Shown here piece by piece: positions 26,321 to 33,822 of a stretch of DNA of 64,000 nt. Where the stretch lies: contig CAMNST010000008.1 of assembly GCA_946555465.1 (NCBI GenBank), positions 31,311-95,310 on the forward strand, in the 5' to 3' direction. The DNA is from an uncultured Clostridia bacterium (GTDB taxonomy: Bacteria > Bacillota > Clostridia > Oscillospirales > Acutalibacteraceae). The position numbers and the translations under genes were made by a program. The notes beneath the pieces were generated by a model. It was not told the DNA's origin. It did no database searches and saw nothing but the letters and a program-made list of their open reading frames with translations. Position 1 is the stretch's first letter. Each line of letters opens with the position of its first letter.

Positions 26321-27451
26321 TTATTTCAGTGAAAGATACATTTCTCTGATATTCTGCTCTGTGAGCGGTATCGGGTTACGAGTCATCAGCATAGACATAC
26401 TTTTCTTTGTGAGTTCTTCAATCTGTTCATCGGTTACACATCCGATTTCGGAAAGATTTGTCACCATACCCATTCTTTTTTTCATTGCCATTATCTCGTC
26501 TGCCATTTCATACGGGGTATTGAAACCGCAGTCTTTTGCAAGGGCGGTAATTCTGCCGTCGCTGTCTGCATTATCGGCATTGAATTTTATGAAATAATCA
26601 AGGGTGAAGGCACATGCCTCGCCGTGGGGAACGCCATAGATATTTGTAAGCGGAAAAGAGCAGGCGTGAGAACCTGTTGTTCGCGGATGGCTGAATGCCA
26701 CACCGGCAACGATAGACGCCTCTGCCATTTTTTCTCTTGCAAGCAAATCGTTTGGATTATTATAGGCTTTTTCAAGCCATTCAAAAACGAGCCTTGCACT
26801 GTAGACCGCGCAGGCAGTGCAGACAGGCTGATGAATGGTTGCCCAGTAACTCTCAACAGCATGCGCAAGAACATCAAGACCTGTTGATGCCGTAATCTGC
26901 GGAGGAACGGTTAAAGTAAGTTCGGGGTCAATTACCGCAATTTTGGGGTACATTGCAGGGTCGTTCATCGGATTTTTAAGTTTAAGTTCAACATCGGTTA
27001 AAACAGCAATATTGGTAACCTCGGAAGCCGTGCCTGAGGTTGTGGTAACAGCAATCATCGAAATTGCTTCTTCAGGGTTAATTGCCTTGCCGCCTGTGTG
27101 ATAAGAACGAATCGTATCGTTTCCTCCGGCAATCGCCGCGGCTGCCTTGCAGCAATCCATAGGCGAACCGCCGCCCAGAGCAACTGCAAAATCGGCACCG
27201 ATTTCGCGCATCAGTTTAACACAGTCGTCAACATTCTGCGTTGTCGGGTTCGGGCGAACATCGCTGAAAAGCGTTTTAATAAGACCGCCGCTCATTTTTA
27301 AAAATACATCGGCAAGTCCGTTTTTTGCAAAACTGCGCGAGCAGACAAGCACACCTTTTGTGCCGCCGATCTGCTCAATATATGATTTTATATTTTTTCT
27401 TTTGCCGTTACCGAAAACAAGCGTAACAGGCAGATTGAATTCCCATTCCAT
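26321..27451 (-). CDS. Iron-containing alcohol dehydrogenase
   Basis: 376 residues from ATG 27451 (AAGGAG upstream; the longer frame to 27514 has no ribosome site). It is a group III iron-dependent dehydrogenase: FGNGKRKNI start, nucleotide loop GGGSPMDCCKA near 96, TTSGTASEVTNIAV near 138, and metal-ligand motifs with AHAVESYWA near 197 and PHGEACAFTLDYF near 261. It probably reduces an aldehyde or oxidises an alcohol with NAD(P)H during fermentation; the substrate is not readable. It is monocistronic on the minus strand. Confidence 0.9.
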   Translation of the reverse strand: MEWEFNLPVTLVFGNGKRKNIKSYIEQIGGTKGVLVCSRSFAKNGLADVFLKMSGGLIKTLFSDVRPNPTTQNVDDCVKLMREIGADFAVALGGGSPMDCCKAAAAIAGGNDTIRSYHTGGKAINPEEAISMIAVTTTSGTASEVTNIAVLTDVELKLKNPMNDPAMYPKIAVIDPELTLTVPPQITASTGLDVLAHAVESYWATIHQPVCTACAVYSARLVFEWLEKAYNNPNDLLAREKMAEASIVAGVAFSHPRTTGSHACSFPLTNIYGVPHGEACAFTLDYFIKFNADNADSDGRITALAKDCGFNTPYEMADEIMAMKKRMGMVTNLSEIGCVTDEQIEELTKKSMSMLMTRNPIPLTEQNIREMYLSLK

Positions 27452-27680
27452 TGTTATCTCCTTATTTTTTGCTTTTATAAAAACTATATTAACATTTTTT
27501 TCAAATATAGGCAAGAATTATATCAAAAGGCGATTTTTGGCTTAACCAAGCCGATGCAACTATCGGTTGCAACTGAAATTGCAAACTAAAATATGTAGCG
27601 AAACCCGGGTTGATTATGTAAAATATGGTTGTCGGGTGAGAAAAGCCCAAAACAAAAAATACATTTTAACGGAGAAAATT

Positions 27681-28598
27681 ATGGCACAGAAAATGACAGT
27701 TATTAAAGATGAACACTTTGGTATAGCAAGAAAAATCGTTTCAAATATGACAGCAGAAAGTTGGGAAACCATTCCCCATGCAGTTATATCGTACGAACCG
27801 GAAGTAACCGAGTTTATGAAAGTGATGAAAGAAATTAACAAAGACGCAACCAAAGAAACAAAACTCACACTGAACACAATTATGTTAAGGGTTATCGTTG
27901 AAGGACTTAAAGCATGCCCCGTTCTTAACTCACACATCAACTTCAACCGCAAACTTGTAAGAGGCGAAGTAAAAACATTTGAAGAAATTCATATTTCAAT
28001 GCCGATGATTTTGAAGACAGGCGAAATGATGACAATCAATATGCACGATATGGAAAAGAAAACAATCAGCCAGATGCGAGACGCCATTGCCGACAGTTCA
28101 CGCAGGGCAAACAATTCAGACCTTAACGAAGTTATGTTTGAAGTTTCGCTTGATAATACGCTTCAGGGATTAAAGCAGGGCAAAATTGCCCAGACAATCA
28201 ACAGACTTATCGGTTCAAAAACAGGCAAGCACAAGGTTAAAACTTTAAAAGGTGCTGCAAAAAAAGAATACTATTCTATTCCTGAAAAAGACAGACTTAC
28301 AAAACACGACATTGAGCAAGGCACAATAACCGTATCAAACCTCGGATCTGTTTGCAGAAACTGGAACGGAATCTGCACCATTCTTGAAATTATACCGCCG
28401 CAGGTATGTGCAATCGCAATCGCCTCGCTTCAACTTGTTCCCATTGCAGAAAATGAAGACACAATCCGCACAGGATACAAACTTCCGCTTACCATTGCAT
28501 TTGACCACAGAGCACTTGATATGGGTGATGTTACACCATTTATTGATAAACTCAACGAAATTTTTGCAAATCCCGAAATGATAAAAGAGTGGGTATAA
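27681..28598 (+). CDS. Stand-alone 2-oxoacid dehydrogenase E2 catalytic-core protein
   Basis: 305 residues from ATG 27681 (ACGGAG upstream). The whole protein matches only the acyltransferase core of E2 subunits: IPHAVISYEPEVT near 32, LTLNTIMLRVIVEGLKACP near 63, a NLGSVCRNWNGICTILEIIPPQVCAIAI region near 220 (quoted only as landmark, VSNLGS then PPQ), and FDHRALDMGD near 280. The active-site pattern is usually DHRxxDG; here a Met follows the Asp. There is no lipoyl or E1/E3-binding domain and no E1/E3 genes nearby. It may be a CoA-dependent acyltransferase of unknown substrate. Confidence 0.78.
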   Translation: MAQKMTVIKDEHFGIARKIVSNMTAESWETIPHAVISYEPEVTEFMKVMKEINKDATKETKLTLNTIMLRVIVEGLKACPVLNSHINFNRKLVRGEVKTFEEIHISMPMILKTGEMMTINMHDMEKKTISQMRDAIADSSRRANNSDLNEVMFEVSLDNTLQGLKQGKIAQTINRLIGSKTGKHKVKTLKGAAKKEYYSIPEKDRLTKHDIEQGTITVSNLGSVCRNWNGICTILEIIPPQVCAIAIASLQLVPIAENEDTIRTGYKLPLTIAFDHRALDMGDVTPFIDKLNEIFANPEMIKEWV

Positions 28599-28618
28599 TT
28601 TAAAACTGATATCAAATT

Positions 28619-28647
28619 TAAAGCGGTTCTTTTGAGCCGCTTTTTTG
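28619..28647 (+). terminator. Terminator after the E2-core gene
   Basis: AAAGCGGTTC pairs with GAGCCGCTTT (one wobble) around TTTT, followed by a T-run. Confidence 0.85.
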
Positions 28648-28676
28648 TTTACAAAGCAGATAAAGAATGTTATAAT
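28648..28676 (+). promoter_or_regulatory. Promoter of hpt
   Basis: TTTACA (28648-28653), 17 bases, TATAAT (28671-28676). Confidence 0.7.
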
Positions 28677-28711
28677 TTCAATATACAATGCAGATGAAAC
28701 AAGGAGGCATT

Positions 28712-29251
28712 ATGAATAAAGATATTGAAAAAGTTCTCGTTACCGAAGAAGAACTGCGTAACATTTCGCGTAAACTCGGTGAAAAAATCACCAAAGATTA
28801 TCAGGGAAAAAAACTGCTTATTGTCGGCGTACTCAAAGGTTCAATCTATTTTCTGACGGATCTTTCAAGATACATTGACCTGCCCTGCAATATTGATTTT
28901 ATTCAGGCATCCAGTTACGGCTCGGAAACAGTTTCAAGCGGAACAATAAAAATAATTAAGGATATCCGTGATGATTTAACCGGTTTTGACGTTCTTCTTG
29001 TTGAAGACATTCTTGACACGGGCAGAACACTTAAACATATCCACGATATGCTGAGCAAAAGGAATCCGAAATCCATTGCCGTTGTTACGCTGCTTGACAA
29101 ACCCGAACGCAGGGTTGCCGATATTTCGGCAGATTATATCGGCGTTGATGTGCCTAACGAATTTGTTGTCGGCTACGGTCTGGATTATAACCAGTTTTAC
29201 AGAAATCTGCCCTACATAGGCATTCTCAAAAGAGAAATTTATGAAAAATAA
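28712..29251 (+). CDS. hpt: Hypoxanthine phosphoribosyltransferase
   Basis: 179 residues with the PRPP-binding loop VLLVEDILDTGRTLKHI near 96-112, GVLKGSIYFLTDL near 39 and the flexible-loop segment SSYGSETVSSG near 66. It salvages hypoxanthine (and guanine) to IMP/GMP using PRPP. ATG 28712 follows AAGGAGG; an ATG at 28688 upstream has no site. It stands alone: its stop codon is immediately followed by the promoter of the B12 riboswitch operon. Confidence 0.93.
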   Translation: MNKDIEKVLVTEEELRNISRKLGEKITKDYQGKKLLIVGVLKGSIYFLTDLSRYIDLPCNIDFIQASSYGSETVSSGTIKIIKDIRDDLTGFDVLLVEDILDTGRTLKHIHDMLSKRNPKSIAVVTLLDKPERRVADISADYIGVDVPNEFVVGYGLDYNQFYRNLPYIGILKREIYEK

Positions 29252-29279
29252 TTGACATTTTCATGATTAATGATATACT
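29252..29279 (+). promoter_or_regulatory. Promoter of the cobalamin-riboswitch operon
   Basis: TTGACA (29252-29257), 16 bases, TATACT (29274-29279), starting directly after the hpt stop codon. Confidence 0.7.
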
Positions 29280-29299
29280 TTAATAAATTAATATTACTC

Positions 29300-29470
29300 A
29301 CGGTTTTTATAATTGGTTTTATAAAATTAAAAGGGAATCAGGTGTGAATCCTGAGCAACCGCCATTACCGTATCTGATGAAGCAGTTACAAATACCATTG
29401 GGAAACTGAGAAGGTGTAACTGCACGCATTATGCTATATCACAAGTCGGGAGACCTGCCGTAAAAATAAA
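29300..29470 (+). promoter_or_regulatory. Cobalamin (B12) riboswitch aptamer
   Basis: Conserved elements occur in the right order. AAAAGGGAATCAGGTG then GAATCCTGAGCAACCGCC and ATTACCGT lie at 29327-29373, TGGGAAACTGAGAAGGTG around 29398-29415, and the B12 box AAGTCGGGAGACCTGCC at 29443-29459. Short U/A-rich strands near 29302 and 29461 can close the outer helix. The aptamer binds adenosyl- or other cobalamins and should repress the downstream genes through the terminator at 29533-29569. Confidence 0.95.
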
Positions 29471-29518
29471 TTCAGTTTTCGGGCAAGGGGAAAACAACGG
29501 ATTTATACCAAGGAATTA

Positions 29519-30307
29519 TTGCGTTTAAATCTATCCCTCCTGCCGGTGACAGGGGGGATTTTTATTTTTAAAAAAGCGAGCGCAGTATTACTCTGCGTTT
29601 TTATGTGCATTTCTTTTTTCGGCTGCAGTGCCGATAAAAAAACAGAAACAGGTGCAAACAACAGTACCGTATCAAATTCAGCCGCTGCCTCGTCTGTTTC
29701 AGAATCAGTAACAGAAAAAGCAGACGCGAAAAGCACGGTTTCACAAAATGCGGATGAAAACAAAAACCATTCATCGGGTGCAAATTCGCAAAATTCAAAA
29801 AGCACAAGCGGCGCAAACAGAAATAACGAAAACCGCACCACTGAAAAAGAAAACCGCACACAAAACACAACTGCTGCCAAAACAACAAAAGCACCTTCAA
29901 AAACAACCACAAAAAAAGTTGCAACAACTTCTTCAAAAATTTCATGCACAGTGACAATAGAATGCAAATCTATTCTTAATAATATGGACAATTTAAAAGA
30001 AGGCCACGAGGATTATGTTCCTGATGACGGTGTTATGCTCAGCAATTATTCCGTTACTGTTGAAAACGGTGATTCGGTTTATGATGCTGTTAAATCCGCA
30101 TGCAGCAATAATGCAATTAACATCAATTCTCAGTCAAGTTCTTACGGCGTTTATATTGTTGGTTTTAATAACATAGATGAAAAAGACTGCGGAAAAGAAA
30201 GCGGCTGGAAATACAAGGTCAACGGTAAATATCCATCAAAGAGTTGCAATAAATATACGGTTTCAAACGGTGATAACATTGTGTTTACATACACATGTTC
30301 ATATTAA
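29519..30307 (+). CDS. DUF4430 lipoprotein (transcobalamin beta-domain-like), riboswitch-controlled
   Basis: 262 residues if read from TTG 29519. It has a lipoprotein signal (KKASAVLLCVFMCISFFGC, lipobox Cys36), a long Ser/Asn/Thr/Lys linker (about 40-138), then a DUF4430 domain (about 140-262). The domain shows EDYVPDDGVMLSNYSVTVENGDSVYDA and the typical SGWKYKVNGKYP and NGDNIVFTY motifs (given as short landmarks). DUF4430 resembles the C-terminal beta domain of intrinsic factor/transcobalamin. With the B12 riboswitch upstream, I infer a surface corrinoid-binding role. The start is uncertain: TTG 29519 has AAGGA four bases upstream but puts the terminator hairpin inside the coding region, and an ATT at 29564 follows AGGGGGG. 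Confidence 0.8.
   Translation: MRLNLSLLPVTGGIFIFKKASAVLLCVFMCISFFGCSADKKTETGANNSTVSNSAAASSVSESVTEKADAKSTVSQNADENKNHSSGANSQNSKSTSGANRNNENRTTEKENRTQNTTAAKTTKAPSKTTTKKVATTSSKISCTVTIECKSILNNMDNLKEGHEDYVPDDGVMLSNYSVTVENGDSVYDAVKSACSNNAININSQSSSYGVYIVGFNNIDEKDCGKESGWKYKVNGKYPSKSCNKYTVSNGDNIVFTYTCSY
29533..29569 (+). terminator. Expression-platform terminator of the B12 riboswitch
   Basis: ATCCCTCCTG pairs with CAGGGGGGAT (one wobble) around a seven-base loop, followed by TTTTATTTTT. It lies 63 bases after the aptamer, as expected for transcriptional OFF control, but overlaps the first codons of the downstream frame. Confidence 0.85.
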
Positions 30308-30336
30308 ACAAAATTTTCATACAGGAGGTTCATATT

Positions 30337-31488
30337 ATGAAAAAAGTATTATCATTTTTATTTGCAATTTGCCTTATGCTCAGTATAAGCACAACTGCAT
30401 TTGCAAGTGAAACCAAAAAAAGCGAAAAGGTTGCGGCACAGAGCGAGGCGGCAGCAAACTATCTTACCGAAGGCAGAGCGTCTTATACCGTTGAATCGGC
30501 TGTTGATTACCTGAATCTTACAAACGCAGGCAACGATATGTCAAAATTTGACGAAGGCTTTTTTAACAGCGTTAAAGCAAATCTTGACGCCAACGGCGGA
30601 AAACTTATTGTTTACGGAAGCGAAAGCATAACATCATATGCGGCTGTAATTCAGATTCTTTACGCACTTGATATGGATCCGGAAAACTTTTACGGCTACA
30701 ACTTAAATGCTGCATTCACCGCAATGGATCCGACTGTTTCTTTAAGCAACCCTTACTATTACAAAGTTGTTATTCCCGCAACAACCTTAATTGATAATGC
30801 AGAAGATTTCGGCAAAAAACTCTGTGATAATTTTATTGAAAATTATTACAAAATGGGCAGCGGTATGGATTACTACGGTTTCGCCTGCGATAATACGGCA
30901 AACTTCATTGCTGCTGTTTCTTCTTATGCAGATGATTATAGCGATATTTTAAAGGATGCATTTACAATTCTTGAAAGTTACAAGGTTGACGGCGGTTACT
31001 GCTACAATCCTGAATACGGCAGCGAACCAAACTGCAATTCAACCGCACTTGCCCTTATGGCTTACAGTGAATATGTTATCAATGCTGACGACGGCGAAAA
31101 ATATCTTGAAAAAACACATCAAATTTATGCTAATCTGTGCACTTTTGAAAATCCGAATAAAACAGGTGTTTTCACATATGACGGAGAAGACAGTGCGCTT
31201 TCCACAAGCGATGCCCTTTGGGGACTTAATTCATATTTCCGGGTTGCATTGGTGCAGGATATAATTGATGATGACAGCAAAGATGACAATAATAACAGCA
31301 GCGAAAGCACAACTTCTGCCGCTGCAACAACTAAGCCTGCCCAAAGTGCAAAAACACAGACAACAAAGAAAACAAATACATCAAAAAAGTCACCTGCAAC
31401 AGGTATTAACGAAACAGGTGTTTGTGTTACAATTTCTCTTCTCGCAGCAGCAAGTGCAACTGCATTATTAAAGAAAAAAAGTAAGTAA
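30337..31488 (+). CDS. Wall-anchored alpha/alpha-barrel protein (transcobalamin alpha-domain-like)
   Basis: 383 residues from ATG 30337 (CAGGAGG upstream). A signal peptide ends near AFA-S at 24. The mature part (about 35-310) is helical and repetitive in the manner of squalene-cyclase/prenyltransferase and intrinsic-factor alpha domains. It has SAVDYLNL, SITSYAAVIQILYALDMDP, YKVDGGYCYNPEYG and NSTALALMAYSEY as QW-like repeats. A Thr/Lys linker leads to SPATG at 352-356, a hydrophobic stretch and KKKSK, a sortase signal. The gene starts 29 bases after the DUF4430 gene, in the same riboswitch-controlled operon. I infer that the two proteins bind a corrinoid together at the cell surface. Confidence 0.78.
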   Translation: MKKVLSFLFAICLMLSISTTAFASETKKSEKVAAQSEAAANYLTEGRASYTVESAVDYLNLTNAGNDMSKFDEGFFNSVKANLDANGGKLIVYGSESITSYAAVIQILYALDMDPENFYGYNLNAAFTAMDPTVSLSNPYYYKVVIPATTLIDNAEDFGKKLCDNFIENYYKMGSGMDYYGFACDNTANFIAAVSSYADDYSDILKDAFTILESYKVDGGYCYNPEYGSEPNCNSTALALMAYSEYVINADDGEKYLEKTHQIYANLCTFENPNKTGVFTYDGEDSALSTSDALWGLNSYFRVALVQDIIDDDSKDDNNNSSESTTSAAATTKPAQSAKTQTTKKTNTSKKSPATGINETGVCVTISLLAAASATALLKKKSK

Positions 31489-31519
31489 GCAATAATTATA
31501 CTGATTATATAAAAGGATA

Positions 31520-31552
31520 ACGGCGTACAGAGTTTTCTGTACGCCGTTTGCT
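31520..31552. terminator. Terminator between the B12 operon and rsmE
   Basis: ACGGCGTACAGA pairs perfectly with TCTGTACGCCGT (12 bp), followed by TTGCTTT. It separates convergent genes. Confidence 0.85.
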
Positions 31553-32275
31553 TTATTCCATATTATCTGTTAAAAGCATAATTGCGGTTAACGCTGCAAC
31601 CGGTGCGGTCTGGGTGCGCAGAATTCTTTTACCCAGCGTTGCAACTTCTCCGCCGTTTTTCTTAATAAGTTCAACTTCTTCTTTTTCAAAACCGCCTTCA
31701 GGACCGATATAGACAGATATTGACTGAAGATTTTTTTCTATCAGAGTTTTAAGGCTCTCTCCGCCGCCTTCGTAAAAAAGAATTTTCTTTTCACAGTTAT
31801 CATTTTGCACTGCCTCTTTTAATGTTATCATTTTTCCTATTTCGGGAACAATTCCCCGTCCGCTCTGCTGGGCTGCCTCAAGTGCAATTTTCTGATAACG
31901 CATCTGTTTTTTTCTCGCCGATTTATCATCGGGGCGACTGACACTTCGGTGGGTTAAAACCGGAACAATTCTGAAAACACCCATTTCAGTGCATTTCTGA
32001 ATAATATCCTCCATTTTATCGCTTTTAGGCACACCCTGGTAAATCGTAACTTTAACAGTTGGTTCGCTCTTGTTTGCCTGCTTATAACAAACTGTAAGCA
32101 CAACTTCTTCGCTTGTTATCCCATCAATCATACAGCCATAGTCATTGCCGTCACCGCAGCATACGGTCAGCATATCGCCTGTTTTCATTCTGAGCGACTT
32201 GCCTATATGACGAGCCTGCTCACCGGTAAGAATAACTTTTTCATCGGGTTTTGCATCAACAAATAATTTTTGCAT
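31553..32275 (-). CDS. rsmE: 16S rRNA (uracil1498-N3)-methyltransferase RsmE
   Basis: 240 residues: a PUA-like N-terminus (HIGKSLRMKTGD near 23-34) and a SPOUT methyltransferase core with YQGVPKSDKMEDIIQKCTEMG, RYQKIALEAAQQSGR near 128 and the knot motifs YIGPEGGFEKEEVE near 190 and LGKRILRTQTAPVAAL near 215. It methylates U1498 in 16S rRNA. It lies eleven bases after the DNA glycosylase gene and is probably co-transcribed with it. Confidence 0.93.
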   Translation of the reverse strand: MQKLFVDAKPDEKVILTGEQARHIGKSLRMKTGDMLTVCCGDGNDYGCMIDGITSEEVVLTVCYKQANKSEPTVKVTIYQGVPKSDKMEDIIQKCTEMGVFRIVPVLTHRSVSRPDDKSARKKQMRYQKIALEAAQQSGRGIVPEIGKMITLKEAVQNDNCEKKILFYEGGGESLKTLIEKNLQSISVYIGPEGGFEKEEVELIKKNGGEVATLGKRILRTQTAPVAALTAIMLLTDNME

Positions 32276-32286
32276 AATTTTGTCCT

Positions 32287-33105
32287 TTACAGATTATTTC
32301 TGGCCCAGTGGAAAAGATACTGCTGGGCGATTCCGCCGATGCCGTTAAAGCACTCAGGCAGACCATTGGGATAATATTCCATAACTCTTTTCATCCAGAC
32401 ATCAACGGGAAAAGCATCATAAAAACCAAAACCAAAGAGCAATGCACAGTTTGCAACCTTAATGCCGACCCCGTAAATATTTAAAAGTTCTTTTCTTGCC
32501 TCTTCAAGAGAAAGCATTTTAATTTTTTCTAAATCTATTACTCCCGACGCAACATCTTTTGCAAGTTTTTCAAGATACTTTGCGCGGTATCCTGTTCCGA
32601 GTTTTTCAAAATCATCAACCGAAAGAGTGCTGAGTTTTTCTGCAGAAGGAAAAGAATAAAAACCATTTCCTATCTCATCACCGTATGCCTTACAAAGGCG
32701 GTCTATAATTCCTTTAATTCGTTTTATATTATTCTGCTGGCTGATAACAAACGAACAAAGAGCCTCCCAACTGTTCTGGTTAACAATTCTTATTCCGTAA
32801 TATTCATCAACTGTGGGGGCAATCAGTTTATCCTGTTTCAGCCTTCTGCATATTTCAGAATAATTTTTTTCAAAATCAAAATAATTAAGCCAGATCTTTT
32901 CAAAATTTTCTCTGGTTGTATTTTTAAGTATTATTTTATTATCTTTTTTGGCTATATTCAGAAAAACACCTTCTGCCACACCGCTCCAACTGCCGTCTTC
33001 CTGCTTTTCCCATCGAAAAGCCTGACCGCAGTCAAGCGTAAGGTCGAGATTAAGACATGCAACATCTTCAAGAATTACATCATTATCGCAATAAATTACA
33101 TTCAT
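32287..33105 (-). CDS. ogg: 8-oxoguanine DNA glycosylase (OGG1-type)
   Basis: 272 residues from ATG 33105 (CGGAG upstream; an ATG at 33126 overlaps that site). It has an OGG N-terminal domain (LDLTLDCGQAFRWEK near 20) and the HhH-GPD core SFVISQQNNIKRIKGIIDRL near 116. The helix-hairpin-helix is LLNIYGVGIKVANCALLFG near 205, followed by the catalytic Asp in FPVDVWMKRVM near 231 and the lyase Lys in the QQNNIKR segment. It excises 8-oxoguanine opposite C and nicks the strand. No Cys4 cluster loop is present, as expected for this type. Confidence 0.88.
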   Translation of the reverse strand: MNVIYCDNDVILEDVACLNLDLTLDCGQAFRWEKQEDGSWSGVAEGVFLNIAKKDNKIILKNTTRENFEKIWLNYFDFEKNYSEICRRLKQDKLIAPTVDEYYGIRIVNQNSWEALCSFVISQQNNIKRIKGIIDRLCKAYGDEIGNGFYSFPSAEKLSTLSVDDFEKLGTGYRAKYLEKLAKDVASGVIDLEKIKMLSLEEARKELLNIYGVGIKVANCALLFGFGFYDAFPVDVWMKRVMEYYPNGLPECFNGIGGIAQQYLFHWARNNL

Positions 33106-33541
33106 ATATTTCTCCGTTTTCAGCATATGAATTCTTTATTTAAATCCTATAAAAATCACATACAAAAGTATAACATTTTTTTGTCAAGAGTAAAAGTGAA
33201 AAACAGCAATTTCAACAAAAAATTATGTCAATTTTGTAACCTTTGAAATTGTTGAAAACTATGTGTAAATTTATGAAAATTGAAAAAAACGTGTTAAAAA
33301 TGAGTTTTCAACAGTGTAAAAACCGCTTGTTTAAGGGGTTTTATGCATACTTTTTAACATTTTCCACATAGTTTTCCACAAAGAAAAAGCCTGATGTTAA
33401 ATATACACTTGGTTATATCATATTCCTTGTCAAGCACAAATTTATGAAAAAATAACCAAAAAACGACAAAAAGATTTTGGTATATTTATCTGATGAAATT
33501 CCTACACTAATTGTATAAAAAATGAAAGGAAAATTTATCAG
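33106..33541. other. AT-rich intergenic region with a cluster of DnaA-box-like motifs
   Basis: This 436-base gap is very AT-rich. TTTTCCACA occurs twice, 12 bases apart (33360-33368 and 33372-33380); both match the relaxed DnaA consensus TTWTNCACA. Near matches occur upstream: the reverse complement of TTTACACAT around 33261, TTTTTACACT reversed near 33313, and TTTTCAACA in both orientations (near 33251 and 33305). This could be a DnaA-bound regulatory region or an origin-like site. No gene is seen. Confidence 0.4.
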
Positions 33542-33808
33542 ATGATTAAGGGCGTCAACAAACAGATTTTGGAAGTTACCAACACCGAAAATCCTTACTT
33601 TGAAAAAATTATCTTTTTTGTAAAACCGGAATATAAAAATGAAGACAAACAGAAACTACAGAAAGAGGCGGAGGCAATTTCTGCAATTACGCAAAAACCG
33701 CCTAAAATAAAAATTGGAAAAAGACAAATAATAAGAACAGTGACAAGTTCACTTCTTTTCACCTCGGCAGGCGTTGCACTGTCGTTTATAATCAGTACAT
33801 TTATATAA
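33542..33808 (+). CDS. Unknown small membrane-anchored protein
   Basis: 88 residues, with GAAAGGAAAA upstream of the ATG. The first 60 residues are charged (VTNTENPYFEKIIFFVKPEYKNEDKQKL, quoted only as landmarks within this stretch: FFVKPEY near 25), followed by one membrane helix at about 68-87 right at the C-terminus, an arrangement typical of tail-anchored proteins. I do not recognise the family. It sits 14 bases before the SleB-like hydrolase and is probably in the same operon. Confidence 0.65.
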   Translation: MIKGVNKQILEVTNTENPYFEKIIFFVKPEYKNEDKQKLQKEAEAISAITQKPPKIKIGKRQIIRTVTSSLLFTSAGVALSFIISTFI

Positions 33809-33822
33809 GGAGAATTTCAGAT

